Source of the DNA: Xanthobacter autotrophicus
GTDB taxonomy: Bacteria > Pseudomonadota > Alphaproteobacteria > Rhizobiales > Xanthobacteraceae
Strand: one strand, 5' to 3'
Assembly: GCF_043194295.1 (NCBI RefSeq)
Contig: NZ_JBAFVK010000002.1
DNA: 64,000 nucleotides
The position numbers and the translations under genes are program-made. Below, one piece after another: positions 16,141-25,225 of this stretch (within the stretch, counting starts at the first letter, position 1; each line of letters begins with the position of its first letter). A model generated the notes under the pieces. It was not told where the DNA came from and did not search any database. It worked only from the letters and a program-made list of their open reading frames with translations.

Positions 16141-17313
16141 TCAGCCGCCCCTGGGAAATTCGAGCCCCATCTCGCGATAACGCTCGGGGTCGTCCGCCCA
16201 GCTCTCGCGCACCTTCACGAACAGGAACAGGTGGACCGGCTGCTCGATGATCCCGGCGATCTCCGCCCGGGATTCCGAGGAGATGGTCTTGATGGTGTTG
16301 CCGCCCTTGCCCAGCACGATCTTGCGCTGGCTTTCGCGCTCCACATAGATGGTCTGCTCGATGCGCACGGAGCCGTTGCGCAATTCCTTCCAGCTCTCGG
16401 TTTCCACCGTGGAACGGTAGGGCAGTTCGTCGTGGAGGCGCAGGAACATCTTTTCCCGGGTGATTTCCGCAGCCAGCATGCGCATGGGCGCATCCGACAC
16501 CTGATCCTCCGGGTAGAGCCACGGGCTGAGCGGCACCTGCTCGGCGAACCAGCGACGCACGTCGGCGACGCCGTCCCCGGTGAGGGCGGAGACCATGAAC
16601 ACCCGGTCGAACGCCAGCTTCTCGTTGATCTGCGCGGCAAGCGCCAGCAGCGTGTCGCGGCGGATGATGTCGATCTTGTTGAGGATCAAAGCGCGCGGCT
16701 TGCGGATCTCCGACAGCGGGGCGAGCAGGGCCTCGATGTCCTCGTCCATGCCGCGCTTGGCGTCCACCAGCAGGGCGATCACGTCGGCGTCGGCGGCATG
16801 GGTCCAGGCGCTGGACACCATGGCGCGCTCAAGGCGGCGCTTAGGAGAGAAGATGCCAGGCGTGTCCACCAGCACCAGCTGGGCCGCGCCGTCCAGCGCG
16901 ATGCCGCGCACGATGGCACGGGTGGTCTGCACCTTGTGGGAAACGATGGACACCTTGGTGCCCACCAGTTGGTTGGTCAGCGTCGATTTGCCCGCGTTTG
17001 GCGCACCGAGCAGGGCGACGAAGCCGCAGCGGGTCGGCCCCTCCAGCGGCGGCAGGATGCGCGGCGCGGCGTCGTGCTCCTCGTCGAAATCATCGTCCTC
17101 GTCGTCGAAGTCCTCGTCGGACAGGGCGCCGTCGGGCAGCTCGTCCTCAGGAAGCTCGTGCTCGGACAGCTCGTGCGCGCCATCCTGCGGCGACCCTTCG
17201 CCCGCAGTCATGTCGGTCCTGGCCGGAGCCCCGTTGCCGGGGCCGCTCTCATCCGGGCCGCTTTCGCCCAGCATGTCCTTGGGGGTTTTGGGCCCCTTCC
17301 CTGCCGGTGCCAT
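16141..17313 (-). CDS. era: GTPase Era with long acidic N-terminal extension
   Basis: 390 residues against about 300 for the family. Residues 1-95 are an extra, strongly acidic segment (for example LSDEDFDDEDDDFDEEHD). Then come the G1 motif GAPNAGKST, G3 DTPG, the G4 motif NKID, and the C-terminal KH domain with the GKGGNTIKTI signature. Era binds the 3' end of 16S rRNA and helps 30S maturation. Its ATG shares a base with the rnc stop codon (TGATG), so translation is coupled to RNase III, the usual partner. The start could lie 7 codons upstream (17334). The acidic tail is the odd feature. Confidence 0.95.
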   Translation of the reverse strand: MAPAGKGPKTPKDMLGESGPDESGPGNGAPARTDMTAGEGSPQDGAHELSEHELPEDELPDGALSDEDFDDEDDDFDEEHDAAPRILPPLEGPTRCGFVALLGAPNAGKSTLTNQLVGTKVSIVSHKVQTTRAIVRGIALDGAAQLVLVDTPGIFSPKRRLERAMVSSAWTHAADADVIALLVDAKRGMDEDIEALLAPLSEIRKPRALILNKIDIIRRDTLLALAAQINEKLAFDRVFMVSALTGDGVADVRRWFAEQVPLSPWLYPEDQVSDAPMRMLAAEITREKMFLRLHDELPYRSTVETESWKELRNGSVRIEQTIYVERESQRKIVLGKGGNTIKTISSESRAEIAGIIEQPVHLFLFVKVRESWADDPERYREMGLEFPRGG

Positions 17314-18050
17314 CACGACTCGTCCTTTTTCCACACGCCCTCACGGACGAGGAAAGCGGCGGCTGCCGCCTTCTGCGCATTCTGTTTTGAGGCCCCGTCC
17401 GCCTGTTCGGACTTAAGGCCCGGAAGATCCACGGCCACCGTGAAGCGGGGCGCGTGATCGGGACCGGAACGGATCACCTCGCGATAGGAGGGCGGCGGCA
17501 GGCCCCGAGCCTGCGCCCACTCCTGCAACACCGTCTTGGCATCGCGCAGGGGCCGGCGCGGCGTCTCCAGACGAGGGCGCCAGAAGCGCTCCACCACCTG
17601 GTTGGCCGCCTCATAGCCGCCATCGAGGAATACGGCCGCCACCACGCTTTCCGCCACATCCGCGAGGATCGCCCGCCGCTTGTGGGCGCCGGACTGGCTC
17701 TCGCCGGGACCGAGGCGGATGAAGGGGCCGAGATCCATGTCCTGCGCCACCTCGGCGCAGGCCTCCTCTCGCACCAGCTCGGCGAGCCGGCGCGAGAGGT
17801 CGCCCTCCTCGCCTTCCGGGAAGGCGAGATAGAGCATGTGCGACACCACGGAGCCGAGCACGTGATCGCCCAGGAACTCCATGCGCTGGTAGGACCGCAG
17901 CCGCGGGGCGTCGCCCTTCACGGCGCTGATGTGGGAGAGCGCAAGCTCCAGCACCGACTGGTCGCGGAAGCGGTAGCCGATCCGCTCCTCCACGGACGCG
18001 AGGTCAGAGCCCACTGCGTTCAATGTACCCGAGAGAACAGCCGATCCCAT
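17313..18050 (-). CDS. rnc: Ribonuclease III
   Basis: About 245 residues from ATG 18050; an earlier ATG at 18083 is possible and would overlap lepB further. The RNase III domain carries YQRMEFLGDHVLG (the ERLEFLGD signature with Gln in the first acidic position) and the second metal-binding pair in ADVAESVVAAVFLDGG. A dsRNA-binding domain ends with KQNAQKAAAAAFL. It processes rRNA and structured mRNAs. The start overlaps the end of lepB by about 30 bases, and the stop overlaps era. As far as I remember, Gln at that position is common in rhizobial enzymes, so activity is not in doubt. Confidence 0.94.
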   Translation of the reverse strand: MGSAVLSGTLNAVGSDLASVEERIGYRFRDQSVLELALSHISAVKGDAPRLRSYQRMEFLGDHVLGSVVSHMLYLAFPEGEEGDLSRRLAELVREEACAEVAQDMDLGPFIRLGPGESQSGAHKRRAILADVAESVVAAVFLDGGYEAANQVVERFWRPRLETPRRPLRDAKTVLQEWAQARGLPPPSYREVIRSGPDHAPRFTVAVDLPGLKSEQADGASKQNAQKAAAAAFLVREGVWKKDES

Positions 18051-18772
18051 CGCACCGTCCAAGGCCACGTCCAAACCTGCCACGCGGAAGCACCCTCATC
18101 GATCGAGAAGAAGATCACCTGCGCCTTGCCGATGAGGTTCTCGAAGGGAACATAGCCGACCTGGCTCAAAACGCGGCTATCTGCCGAATTATCGCGATTA
18201 TCGCCCATCATGAAGTAGTGGCCCAGCGGAACCTCATAGACGGGTGTGTTATCATAAAAGCCATTGTCGACAAGATCGAGGGTCTCGAAGGAGACGCCGT
18301 TGGGCAGCGTCTCGCGCCAGCGCTTCACGGGCACCTTGCGGCCGGAGCCGTCATCCTCGGACACGTCGGAAAGGCGCTCGCGCTGCACCGGCGTGCCATT
18401 GATGTGCAGCAGGCCGCCGATCATCTGGATCTTGTCACCGGGCATGCCGATGACGCGCTTGATGTAATCCGTCTCGTTGTCGCGCGGCAGCTTGAACACC
18501 ACCACGTCGCCGCGCGTGGGCTCCGAGCCGAAGATGCGGCCGGAGAACAGGTTGGGCGAGAAGGGAATCGAGAAGCGCGAATAGCCGTAGCTGTATTTGG
18601 AGACGAAGAGATAGTCTCCGATCAGCAGCGTGTCCTTCATGGACCCGGACGGGATGTTGAAAGGCTGGAACAGGAAGGTCCGGATGACCAGCGCGATCAG
18701 GAGCGCATGGACGATCACGCGGACGGTTTCGAGAAAACCGCCGTCCTTCTTGGAGTCGCTGGTCGCGGTCAT
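18020..18772 (-). CDS. lepB: Signal peptidase I
   Basis: 250 residues. An N-terminal membrane anchor at about 15-35 (RVIVHALLIALVIRTFLF) precedes the catalytic serine motif PSGSMKDTLL, the lysine box in DYIKRVIGMPGDK and the C-terminal GDNRDNSADSR box. It removes signal peptides from exported proteins at the outer face of the inner membrane. It belongs to the acpS-lepB-rnc-era run typical of alphaproteobacteria. It is separated by 168 bases from acpS, so a secondary promoter there is possible, and overlaps rnc at its 3' end. Confidence 0.95.
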   Translation of the reverse strand: MTATSDSKKDGGFLETVRVIVHALLIALVIRTFLFQPFNIPSGSMKDTLLIGDYLFVSKYSYGYSRFSIPFSPNLFSGRIFGSEPTRGDVVVFKLPRDNETDYIKRVIGMPGDKIQMIGGLLHINGTPVQRERLSDVSEDDGSGRKVPVKRWRETLPNGVSFETLDLVDNGFYDNTPVYEVPLGHYFMMGDNRDNSADSRVLSQVGYVPFENLIGKAQVIFFSIDEGASAWQVWTWPWTVRWDRLFSRVH

Positions 18773-18940
18773 CTGTTGTCCAAAAAATCCCGGATGGGGC
18801 GCAGGGTAGATGAAACTGCGCCGAAACTGAGGAGAGACGCCGGATCCGCGTCTGCATCCACAGGGCCACGGCCCCTTGATCGCCCCCTATAGAGGCTTCG
18901 CCGGCTCCCGGCAACGCGCGTGCTGACGCCTCGCGCTGGG

Positions 18941-19348
18941 TCAGACGCGGGTCTTGGGTACCGCCGATATGATCACATAGGCCGCCGTCAGCGGTCCCTC
19001 GTCGGTGAGGGACAGGTGGATGTGCGGCTCATACCCCTCCGGCACCAGCGCGGCGAGGCGACGGGCGGCGCCCCCGGTGAGCACCAGCGTGGGCTGGCCG
19101 GACGGCAGGTTCACCACCCCCATGTCGCGCCAGAACACCCCGTGGCTGAGGCCGGTGCCCAGCGCCTTGGAGCAGGCTTCCTTGGCAGCAAAGCGCTTGG
19201 CGTAGGTTTCGGCGCGCATCTTGCGCCGGTCCGCCTTGGCCCGCTCCTCTGGGGTGAAGACCCGGTCGAGGAAGCGGTCGCCGAACCGCTCGATGGAGCG
19301 GGCGATGCGCCGGGCGTCCGAGAAATCCGAGCCGATGCCGATGATCAT
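18941..19348 (-). CDS. acpS: Holo-[acyl-carrier-protein] synthase
   Basis: 135 residues. The N-terminal IIGIGSDFSDARRI carries the metal-binding aspartate, and the second signature KRFAAKEACSKALGTG contains the glutamate and lysine used to bind CoA and magnesium. It transfers phosphopantetheine from CoA to apo-ACP, activating fatty-acid synthesis. Its ATG overlaps the pdxJ stop by 4 bases (ATGA), showing translational coupling. Length and position are standard. Confidence 0.95.
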   Translation of the reverse strand: MIIGIGSDFSDARRIARSIERFGDRFLDRVFTPEERAKADRRKMRAETYAKRFAAKEACSKALGTGLSHGVFWRDMGVVNLPSGQPTLVLTGGAARRLAALVPEGYEPHIHLSLTDEGPLTAAYVIISAVPKTRV

Positions 19349-20118
19349 GCCGCCGCGCCGTCCCCGGCGGCCGCCCGCCCCACCGCGATCGCCGCCCGCA
19401 TGCGCACGATGGCCGCGTCGAGCCCGACGAAAATGGCCTCGCCGATGAGGAAGTGGCCGATGTTCAGCTCCACGATCTCCGGAAAGGCGGCGATGCGCTC
19501 GGCGGTGGCATAGTCGAGGCCGTGGCCCGCATGGACCTCCAGGCCCAGCCCCGCCGCCTGCCGCGCCCCCGCCTTCAGCCGCACGAACTCGGCCTCGGCC
19601 TCCGCGCGCCTACATTCCGTTACGGAATCACACCAGGCGCCGGTGTGCAGTTCCACGATGTCGGCCTTGAGCTCGGCCGCCGCAGCGATCTGCCCGGGAT
19701 CCGCCGCGATGAACAGGGAGACGCGGATGCCCGCCGCCTTCAGCCGGGCGATGCGGGGCGCAAGCTCCGCCCGCTGGCCGGCAGCGTCGAGCCCGCCCTC
19801 GGTGGTGCGCTCCTCGCGCCGCTCGGGCACCAGGCAACAGGCGTTGGGGCGGACGCGGCAAGCGATGGCCACCATCTCCTCGGTGGCCGCCATCTCGAAA
19901 TTGAGCGGCAGGTCGACCTCAGCCTTCAGCCGCTCCATGTCCGCGTCGCGGATGTGGCGGCGGTCTTCCCGCAGGTGGGCAGTGATGCCATGGGCGCCGG
20001 CGGCCTTGGCGAGGACGGCGGCACGCACCGGGTCCGGAAGGGCACCGCCGCGCGCGTTGCGCACCGTCGCCACGTGATCGACGTTCACTCCGAGCCGCAC
20101 CGGCTTCAGCACCGCCAT
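19345..20118 (-). CDS. pdxJ: Pyridoxine 5'-phosphate synthase
   Basis: 257 residues of TIM-barrel enzyme that condenses 1-deoxyxylulose 5-phosphate with 3-amino-2-oxopropyl phosphate to make pyridoxine phosphate. Family blocks seen are LGVNVDHVATVRNARG at the N-terminus, GITAHLREDRRHI, CLVPERREERTTEGGLD and VHAGHGLDY. It sits between rsh (67 bases upstream) and acpS (4-base overlap), the common alphaproteobacterial order. No regulatory site is evident in the short gap after rsh. Confidence 0.96.
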   Translation of the reverse strand: MAVLKPVRLGVNVDHVATVRNARGGALPDPVRAAVLAKAAGAHGITAHLREDRRHIRDADMERLKAEVDLPLNFEMAATEEMVAIACRVRPNACCLVPERREERTTEGGLDAAGQRAELAPRIARLKAAGIRVSLFIAADPGQIAAAAELKADIVELHTGAWCDSVTECRRAEAEAEFVRLKAGARQAAGLGLEVHAGHGLDYATAERIAAFPEIVELNIGHFLIGEAIFVGLDAAIVRMRAAIAVGRAAAGDGAAA

Positions 20119-20185
20119 TCTCCCTGCTCCTGCTCCGCTGCGGCTTATAGCTGATGGCGCCTGGCGTACGGCCGGCGCCGGCAGG

Positions 20186-22414
20186 TCAGCCGTTCACGCG
20201 CTCCACCTGGGCCACCACCTCACGGGCCTTCAGGTCTGCCATGATGGTATTGAGATGCCTCAAATCGAACACTTCGACATCGATCACCATCTCGTGGAAG
20301 TCCGCCGAGCGGGACCGCATCTGGAGCCCGTCGATATTGCCACCGCGATCCCCGATGGCGCTTGCCACCTGGGCCAGCGAGCCGGGTGCGTTGCGGGCGG
20401 TCACGATGATGCGGGCGGGAAAGCGACCGTCCGACAGTTCATCCACGTCCCAGCGCACGTCGAGCCAGCGCTCGGGCGCATCCTCGAAATTCTGCAGGGA
20501 GGGCGACTGGATCGGATAGATGGTGATCCCCTCCCCCGGCGTCAGGATGCCGACGATGCGATCCCCCGGCACCGCGCCCCCCTCCGGCGCGAACCGCACC
20601 GGAAGCTCGCCGTTGATGCCGCGGATGGGAATGGCGTCGAGCCGCTCGGTATCCGCCCCGTCGCGGGGCTTGGCGCCCTCGGGGATCTTGAACTTGAGGT
20701 TGTGGCCGCGTTTCAGCTCGAACCAGCCTTCGCCATTGATCTGCCGGTCGGTGCGATCGTCGGCGCGCGGCGGCTGCCAGTCGGGATAGACCGCGCGGAT
20801 CAGGTCTTCGGTCTTGATCTCGCCCCGGCCCACCGCGGCGAACACGTCCTCGGCGGCGGTGCGGGCGAGACGCGGGGTGCCCTTGGCCACGGCGTCTTCC
20901 GAGAACACCTTGCCCGCCTTGGCAAAAGCCCGCTCGGCGATCTTGCGGCCAAGGCCGGCATATTGGGCGCGCACGGCGGTGCGGGTCGCACGGCGCACGG
21001 CGGCCCGCGCCTTGCCGGTGACGGCGATGGTCTCCCACGCGCCGGGCGGCGTCTGCGCCTTGGAGGTGATGATCTCCACCTCGTCGCCATTCTTCAGTTC
21101 CGACACCAGCGGGGCGATGGAGCCGTTGATCTTGCAGCCCACCGCCGTGTTGCCCACGTCGGTATGCACGGCATAGGCGAAATCGATGGGCGTCGCCTTG
21201 CGCGGTAGAGCGATCAGCCGCCCCTTCGGGGTGAAGCAGAACACCTGGTCGTGGAACAGTTCGAGCTTGGTATGCTCCAGGAACTCCTCCGGCGAGAGGC
21301 CCTGAGACAGATTCTCGATGGTCTTGCGCAGCCAGGCATAGGCGCGGCTCTCGTGGGAGAGCATGGCCCCCGGTGCCCCGGACGCATCCTTGTAGAGGGC
21401 GTGGGCGGCGATGCCGTATTCGGCGATCTCCTCCATGTCCCGGGTGCGGATCTGCATCTCGACGCGCTGCCGGCGCGGACCGACCACGGTGGTGTGGAGC
21501 GAGCGGTAATCGTTGGGCTTGGGCGTGGAGATGTAATCCTTGAAGCGGCCGGGCACGATGGCCCACTTGGTGTGGATCACCCCCAGCGCGCGATAGCAGT
21601 CCTCTACCGAGCCGACGATGACGCGGAAGCCGTACAGATCCGACAATTGCTCGAAGCCGATGGCCTTGCGCTCCATCTTGCCCCAGATCGAATACGGCCG
21701 CTTCTCGCGCCCCTTCACCTCGGCTGCGATGCCGCGCCGTTCCAGCTCGTCCTTCAGCTCGCGCTCGATCTCCTGCACCACGGCGCCATTGCCCTGGCGC
21801 AGCTCGGACACGCGGACGGCGATGGATTCGTAGGCCTCCGGCGACAGCTGGCGGAAAGACAGGTCCTCCAGCTCCTCGCGCATGTCTTGCATGCCCATGC
21901 GGGCGGCGAGCGGCGCGTAGATGTCCAGCGTCTCCTGGGCGACGCGATCGCGCTTCTCCGGCGGCACCCACTTCAGGGTGCGCATGTTGTGGAGGCGGTC
22001 GGCGAGTTTGACCAGCAGCACCCGCACATCGTCGGCGATGGCCAAAAGCAGCTTGCGCAGGTTTTCCGCCTGCTTGGCCTGCTTGGAGACGAGGTCGAGC
22101 TTCTTGATCTTGGTGAGGCCCTCCACCAGCGTCGCGATCTGGTGGCCGAACAGGCGCTCGATCTCGGCCTTGGTGGCGCTGGTGTCCTCGATGGTGTCGT
22201 GCAGCAGCGCCGAGACGATGGTGGCATCGTCCAGCTTGAGATCGGTGAGGATCGCCGCGACTTCGAGGGGATGGGAGAAATAGGGGTCGCCGGACGCGCG
22301 CAGCTGGCTGCCGTGCGCGCGCATGGCATATACATAGGCGCGGTCGAGCAGCGCCTCGTCGGTGTTGGGATTATACCGTCGAACGCGCTCGACAAGTTCG
22401 TATTGGCGCATCAT
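20186..22414 (-). CDS. rsh: Bifunctional (p)ppGpp synthetase/hydrolase, RSH family
   Basis: 742 residues, full length. The HD hydrolase domain at about 30-190 has YFSHPLEVA and LLHDTIEDT intact. The synthetase domain at about 220-360 includes KDYISTPKPNDYRSLHTTV. A TGS domain follows (CFTPKGRLIALP), and an ACT domain ends the protein (IDGLQMRSRSADFHEMVIDVEV region). Alphaproteobacteria usually have one such enzyme that both makes and destroys the alarmone. ATG codons at 22414 and 22411 are both possible. In many relatives rpoZ lies immediately upstream; here rpoZ is about 40 kb away on the same strand. Confidence 0.96.
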   Translation of the reverse strand: MMRQYELVERVRRYNPNTDEALLDRAYVYAMRAHGSQLRASGDPYFSHPLEVAAILTDLKLDDATIVSALLHDTIEDTSATKAEIERLFGHQIATLVEGLTKIKKLDLVSKQAKQAENLRKLLLAIADDVRVLLVKLADRLHNMRTLKWVPPEKRDRVAQETLDIYAPLAARMGMQDMREELEDLSFRQLSPEAYESIAVRVSELRQGNGAVVQEIERELKDELERRGIAAEVKGREKRPYSIWGKMERKAIGFEQLSDLYGFRVIVGSVEDCYRALGVIHTKWAIVPGRFKDYISTPKPNDYRSLHTTVVGPRRQRVEMQIRTRDMEEIAEYGIAAHALYKDASGAPGAMLSHESRAYAWLRKTIENLSQGLSPEEFLEHTKLELFHDQVFCFTPKGRLIALPRKATPIDFAYAVHTDVGNTAVGCKINGSIAPLVSELKNGDEVEIITSKAQTPPGAWETIAVTGKARAAVRRATRTAVRAQYAGLGRKIAERAFAKAGKVFSEDAVAKGTPRLARTAAEDVFAAVGRGEIKTEDLIRAVYPDWQPPRADDRTDRQINGEGWFELKRGHNLKFKIPEGAKPRDGADTERLDAIPIRGINGELPVRFAPEGGAVPGDRIVGILTPGEGITIYPIQSPSLQNFEDAPERWLDVRWDVDELSDGRFPARIIVTARNAPGSLAQVASAIGDRGGNIDGLQMRSRSADFHEMVIDVEVFDLRHLNTIMADLKAREVVAQVERVNG

Positions 22415-22781
22415 GGCCGGGAACGATCCGTCGCAGCACGGGCGGGGCAGGTTCAGCGCGCCCGCCCTATCCTTGTTTGATCCTTGATATCATGGCGAGG
22501 GGGGCCACGCGCAAGGCGCTCATGGCGCTTGTTCGCGGAAAAACGCTGCGGCGCGACGGCGTTGACCCTCGTACATGCCCACACCGATGGCGGCGGCCGG
22601 GGCACCAACGCATGAAGCTGACCGCGCGCCGCTACCGCTTTTCATCCCCGCGCCCGCCGATTATGGATGAGGCAACGCGCCACAGGCGCCTCCCGCCACA
22701 GACGCTGCCGAGCGCACTGCCCTGCAGCGAGCCAGCCCCGAGAGCTTGCAACAATGAGCCCGCACCCGTGAGCGCGCCGCC
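22415..22781. other. Intergenic region between rsh and an AEC transporter gene
   Basis: About 370 bases between divergent genes. The segment near 22470-22495 (TTGTTTGATCCTTGATATCATGG) is relatively AT-rich and is the best place for promoters. The rest is GC-rich, with open frames that look like noise (basic, proline-rich translations). I see no RNA gene or repeat. Confidence 0.5.
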
Positions 22782-23738
22782 ATGAGCGACCTGTTCGGCC
22801 TCGCCTTTCCCTTCTTCGGGCTGATCTTCCTCGGCTATTTCTGCGGCTGGCGGGTTCGGCTGCCAGAGAGCGGGCTCGCCTGGCTGACCTTCTTCGTCAT
22901 CTATGTGGCGCTGCCGGCGCTGTTCTACCGCATCGTCGCGCAGACGCCGATCCACGAGTTGGCGAACCCCGCCTTCATCCTGGCGGTGGTGGCGTCCACG
23001 GCGACCACCTCCCTCATCGCGCTCGGCATCGGCCTTTACTTCCGGCGCGGGCATGTGGGCGAGGCCGCCATCGCCGTCACCATCGGCGCCTATGCCAATG
23101 TGGGCTACATGGGGCCAGGCCTGACGCTGGCCGCGCTCGGACAGGCGGCTGCGACGCCGGCGGCGCTCATCTTCGCCTGCGACAGCCTGTTGTTCTTCAC
23201 CATCGTGCCCCTGCTCATGAGCGTGCGCGGACGGGGCGAGAACCTGCTCCACACCCTGGGCCTCATTGCCAAGCGGGTGTTCACCCACCCCTTCAACATC
23301 GCGACCATGCTGGGCGTCCTGGCGGCGGCGCTGGAGTTCCGCGAGCCCGAGCCGCTGTCGCGCATGCTGGATTTCCTGCGCAATGCCGCCGCCCCCTGCG
23401 CGCTGTTCGCGCTGGGCGTCACCGTGGCGCTGCGGCCGCTGAAGCGCGTGCCGGTGGAGCTGGGGCCGCTTCTGGTACTGAAACTGGTGCTGCACCCGAT
23501 GATCGCGCTGGTGTCGCTCAGCCTGTTCGGGCCGTTCTCGCAGGTCTGGACCGAGACGCTGCTGTTGATGGCGGCGCTGCCGCCGGCGCTGAACGTGTTC
23601 GTGCTGGCGCGGCAGTACCATGTGTTCATGGAGGAGGCGTCCGCCGCCGTCCTCCTCGGCACCCTGTTCTCCGTGGTGACGGTGACCGGCATGCTCTATC
23701 TGCTGCGCGGGCATCTCATCCCGCTCAGCCTGTTCTGA
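22782..23738 (+). CDS. AEC-family transporter (auxin efflux carrier/MdcF type), first copy
   Basis: 318 residues with about ten hydrophobic segments arranged as two five-helix halves. The N-terminal LFGLAFPFFGLIFLGYFCGW and the middle AVTIGAYANVGYMGPGL segment are typical of AEC-family carriers. Bacterial members export or import small organic anions such as malonate or malate; the substrate here is unknown. A second, distant member of the family lies at 60237-61178. It stands alone, convergent with the UbiH-type gene that follows. Confidence 0.85.
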   Translation: MSDLFGLAFPFFGLIFLGYFCGWRVRLPESGLAWLTFFVIYVALPALFYRIVAQTPIHELANPAFILAVVASTATTSLIALGIGLYFRRGHVGEAAIAVTIGAYANVGYMGPGLTLAALGQAAATPAALIFACDSLLFFTIVPLLMSVRGRGENLLHTLGLIAKRVFTHPFNIATMLGVLAAALEFREPEPLSRMLDFLRNAAAPCALFALGVTVALRPLKRVPVELGPLLVLKLVLHPMIALVSLSLFGPFSQVWTETLLLMAALPPALNVFVLARQYHVFMEEASAAVLLGTLFSVVTVTGMLYLLRGHLIPLSLF

Positions 23739-23756
23739 GCACCGAGGGCCAAAGCC

Positions 23757-24968
23757 TCAGGCTGCCTTGTCGCCGATGCCGAGGCGCATCAGGGTGCGCC
23801 GCAGCGGCCCCACCCGGTCGAGCAGATAGAGGCCGAAGCCGCGCACACCCTGGATCGGCAACAGGTCCGAGAGCAGCGAGCGGTTCAGCAGGTCCACCGC
23901 CCGCATACGCCCGAACACGTCGCGCTGGCGCGCCGCCGAATAGCGCGACAGCAGCGCCTCCCCGCCCACATCCTCGCCCCCGGCGAAGGCATCCGCCACG
24001 AAGGCCACCAATGCCCCCGCGTCGCGCAGGCCAAGGTTGAGACCCTGCGCCCCGATGGGCGGCATGATGTGGGCGGCCTCGCTGATAAGGGCGATGCGGT
24101 CCGCCACCAGCCGCTCCGCCGTCTCCGCCGCCAGCGGGAAGGCGCCGCGACCGCCCTCCATCTCGAAGCGGCCGAGCACGGAGGAGGCCCGCGCCTCCAG
24201 TTCCCGCGCCAGTGCCATGTCGTCGAGGCCGAGCAGGCGGATCGCCTCCCGCTCCGTGACCACGCAGACGATGGACGAGCGATCCCCGGTCAGCGGCACC
24301 AGGGTGAAGGGGCCACTCTCCGTGTGAAACTCGGTGGAGGTGTCCTCATGCGAGCGGGTATGGCGCACGGTGGCGGTGAAGGCCACCTGCGGATAAGACC
24401 GGGTGCGCATCTGGATGCCCGCCGCCGCCCGTACCCGCGACTGGCGTCCATCTGCCCCCACCACCAGGCGGCCGCGCAGGGTGGAACCGTCGGCGAGATG
24501 CAGGGTGAGGGCGTCAGGCGCAAAGTCGATGCGCTCCAGCGCGGTGCGCGCGATGTGAAGGTTCGGCTGCTGCATGGCCTTGGCGAGCAGGCCGTTGCGC
24601 AGGGCATCGTTCTCGATGTTGTAGCCGAAGGTGGATAGGCCGATCTCCGCGGACCGGAAGGTCACTTCCGGCGCCCGCACGAGGCGGCGCGTCGCATCGG
24701 CGATGCGCATGTCGCGCAGCGGCGCCGCGCGCGGCTCCAGATCCGCCCACAGGCCGAAATCCTCGAGGATGCGCACCGAGCCTTCCAGCAGCGCCGTGGT
24801 GCGGTGGTCGGCCCCGCGATCGGGACCGGTGACCAGAGCCGTGGGCACACCCCGCGCAGCTAGCCCGAGCGCGGTGGCAAGCCCGGCCGGACCCGCGCCC
24901 ACCACGATCACCTCGTGGATAGCGTCGTGGTGGTGGGTGTCGCCGTGGTGGATGTCTTCTTGCGCCAT
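23757..24968 (-). CDS. UbiH/UbiF/COQ6-family FAD-dependent monooxygenase
   Basis: 403 residues. The FAD-binding VVGAGPAGLATALGLAARG lies at about 22-40, a GADGRQSRVR motif near 170 and the GAQGLNLGLRDAGAL motif (second FAD site) near 307. These mark class A flavin hydroxylases of the UbiH/VisC family, which hydroxylate the ring of ubiquinone precursors. Which ring position it acts on cannot be told. The first 18 residues are unusually rich in histidine (HHGDTHHHDAIH), an extension beyond the family core. It is monocistronic with its own promoter facing the terC region. Confidence 0.85.
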   Translation of the reverse strand: MAQEDIHHGDTHHHDAIHEVIVVGAGPAGLATALGLAARGVPTALVTGPDRGADHRTTALLEGSVRILEDFGLWADLEPRAAPLRDMRIADATRRLVRAPEVTFRSAEIGLSTFGYNIENDALRNGLLAKAMQQPNLHIARTALERIDFAPDALTLHLADGSTLRGRLVVGADGRQSRVRAAAGIQMRTRSYPQVAFTATVRHTRSHEDTSTEFHTESGPFTLVPLTGDRSSIVCVVTEREAIRLLGLDDMALARELEARASSVLGRFEMEGGRGAFPLAAETAERLVADRIALISEAAHIMPPIGAQGLNLGLRDAGALVAFVADAFAGGEDVGGEALLSRYSAARQRDVFGRMRAVDLLNRSLLSDLLPIQGVRGFGLYLLDRVGPLRRTLMRLGIGDKAA

Positions 24969-25225
24969 CGCAGCCTCCCCGCCGTGTCTCCGGCGCAGCG
25001 CACACTAAAACCAGCTTGGGGCCGAGAAAAGGCCGCGCGGCCCCGAGTCAGGGCCACAAGATGCCATGCCGCAAGGCTTTGGCGTAGGAGGGGGCGCGTT
25101 CCCGCGGCGCGGCGTGTTGCCCCATCGGCACGCGCGGCGCCTTTCGCGCGCTGATCGGTGACGGACATCTTGCGGTGCGCGCGAGTTCCCCCATTCTGGC
25201 GCGGACTTGAGTGCTGGGGGATGGG

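Noticed and set aside
17870..17930. Inactive RNase III because Gln replaces the first glutamate of the ERLEFLGD signature
   Set aside because: The other metal-binding acids are present, that first position is not essential in the E. coli enzyme as far as I recall, and Gln is probably usual in this lineage.
22477..22785. Small plus-strand gene between rsh and the AEC transporter
   Set aside because: The translation is basic and proline-rich without a family, no ribosome-binding site fits, and it ends exactly at the next gene start.
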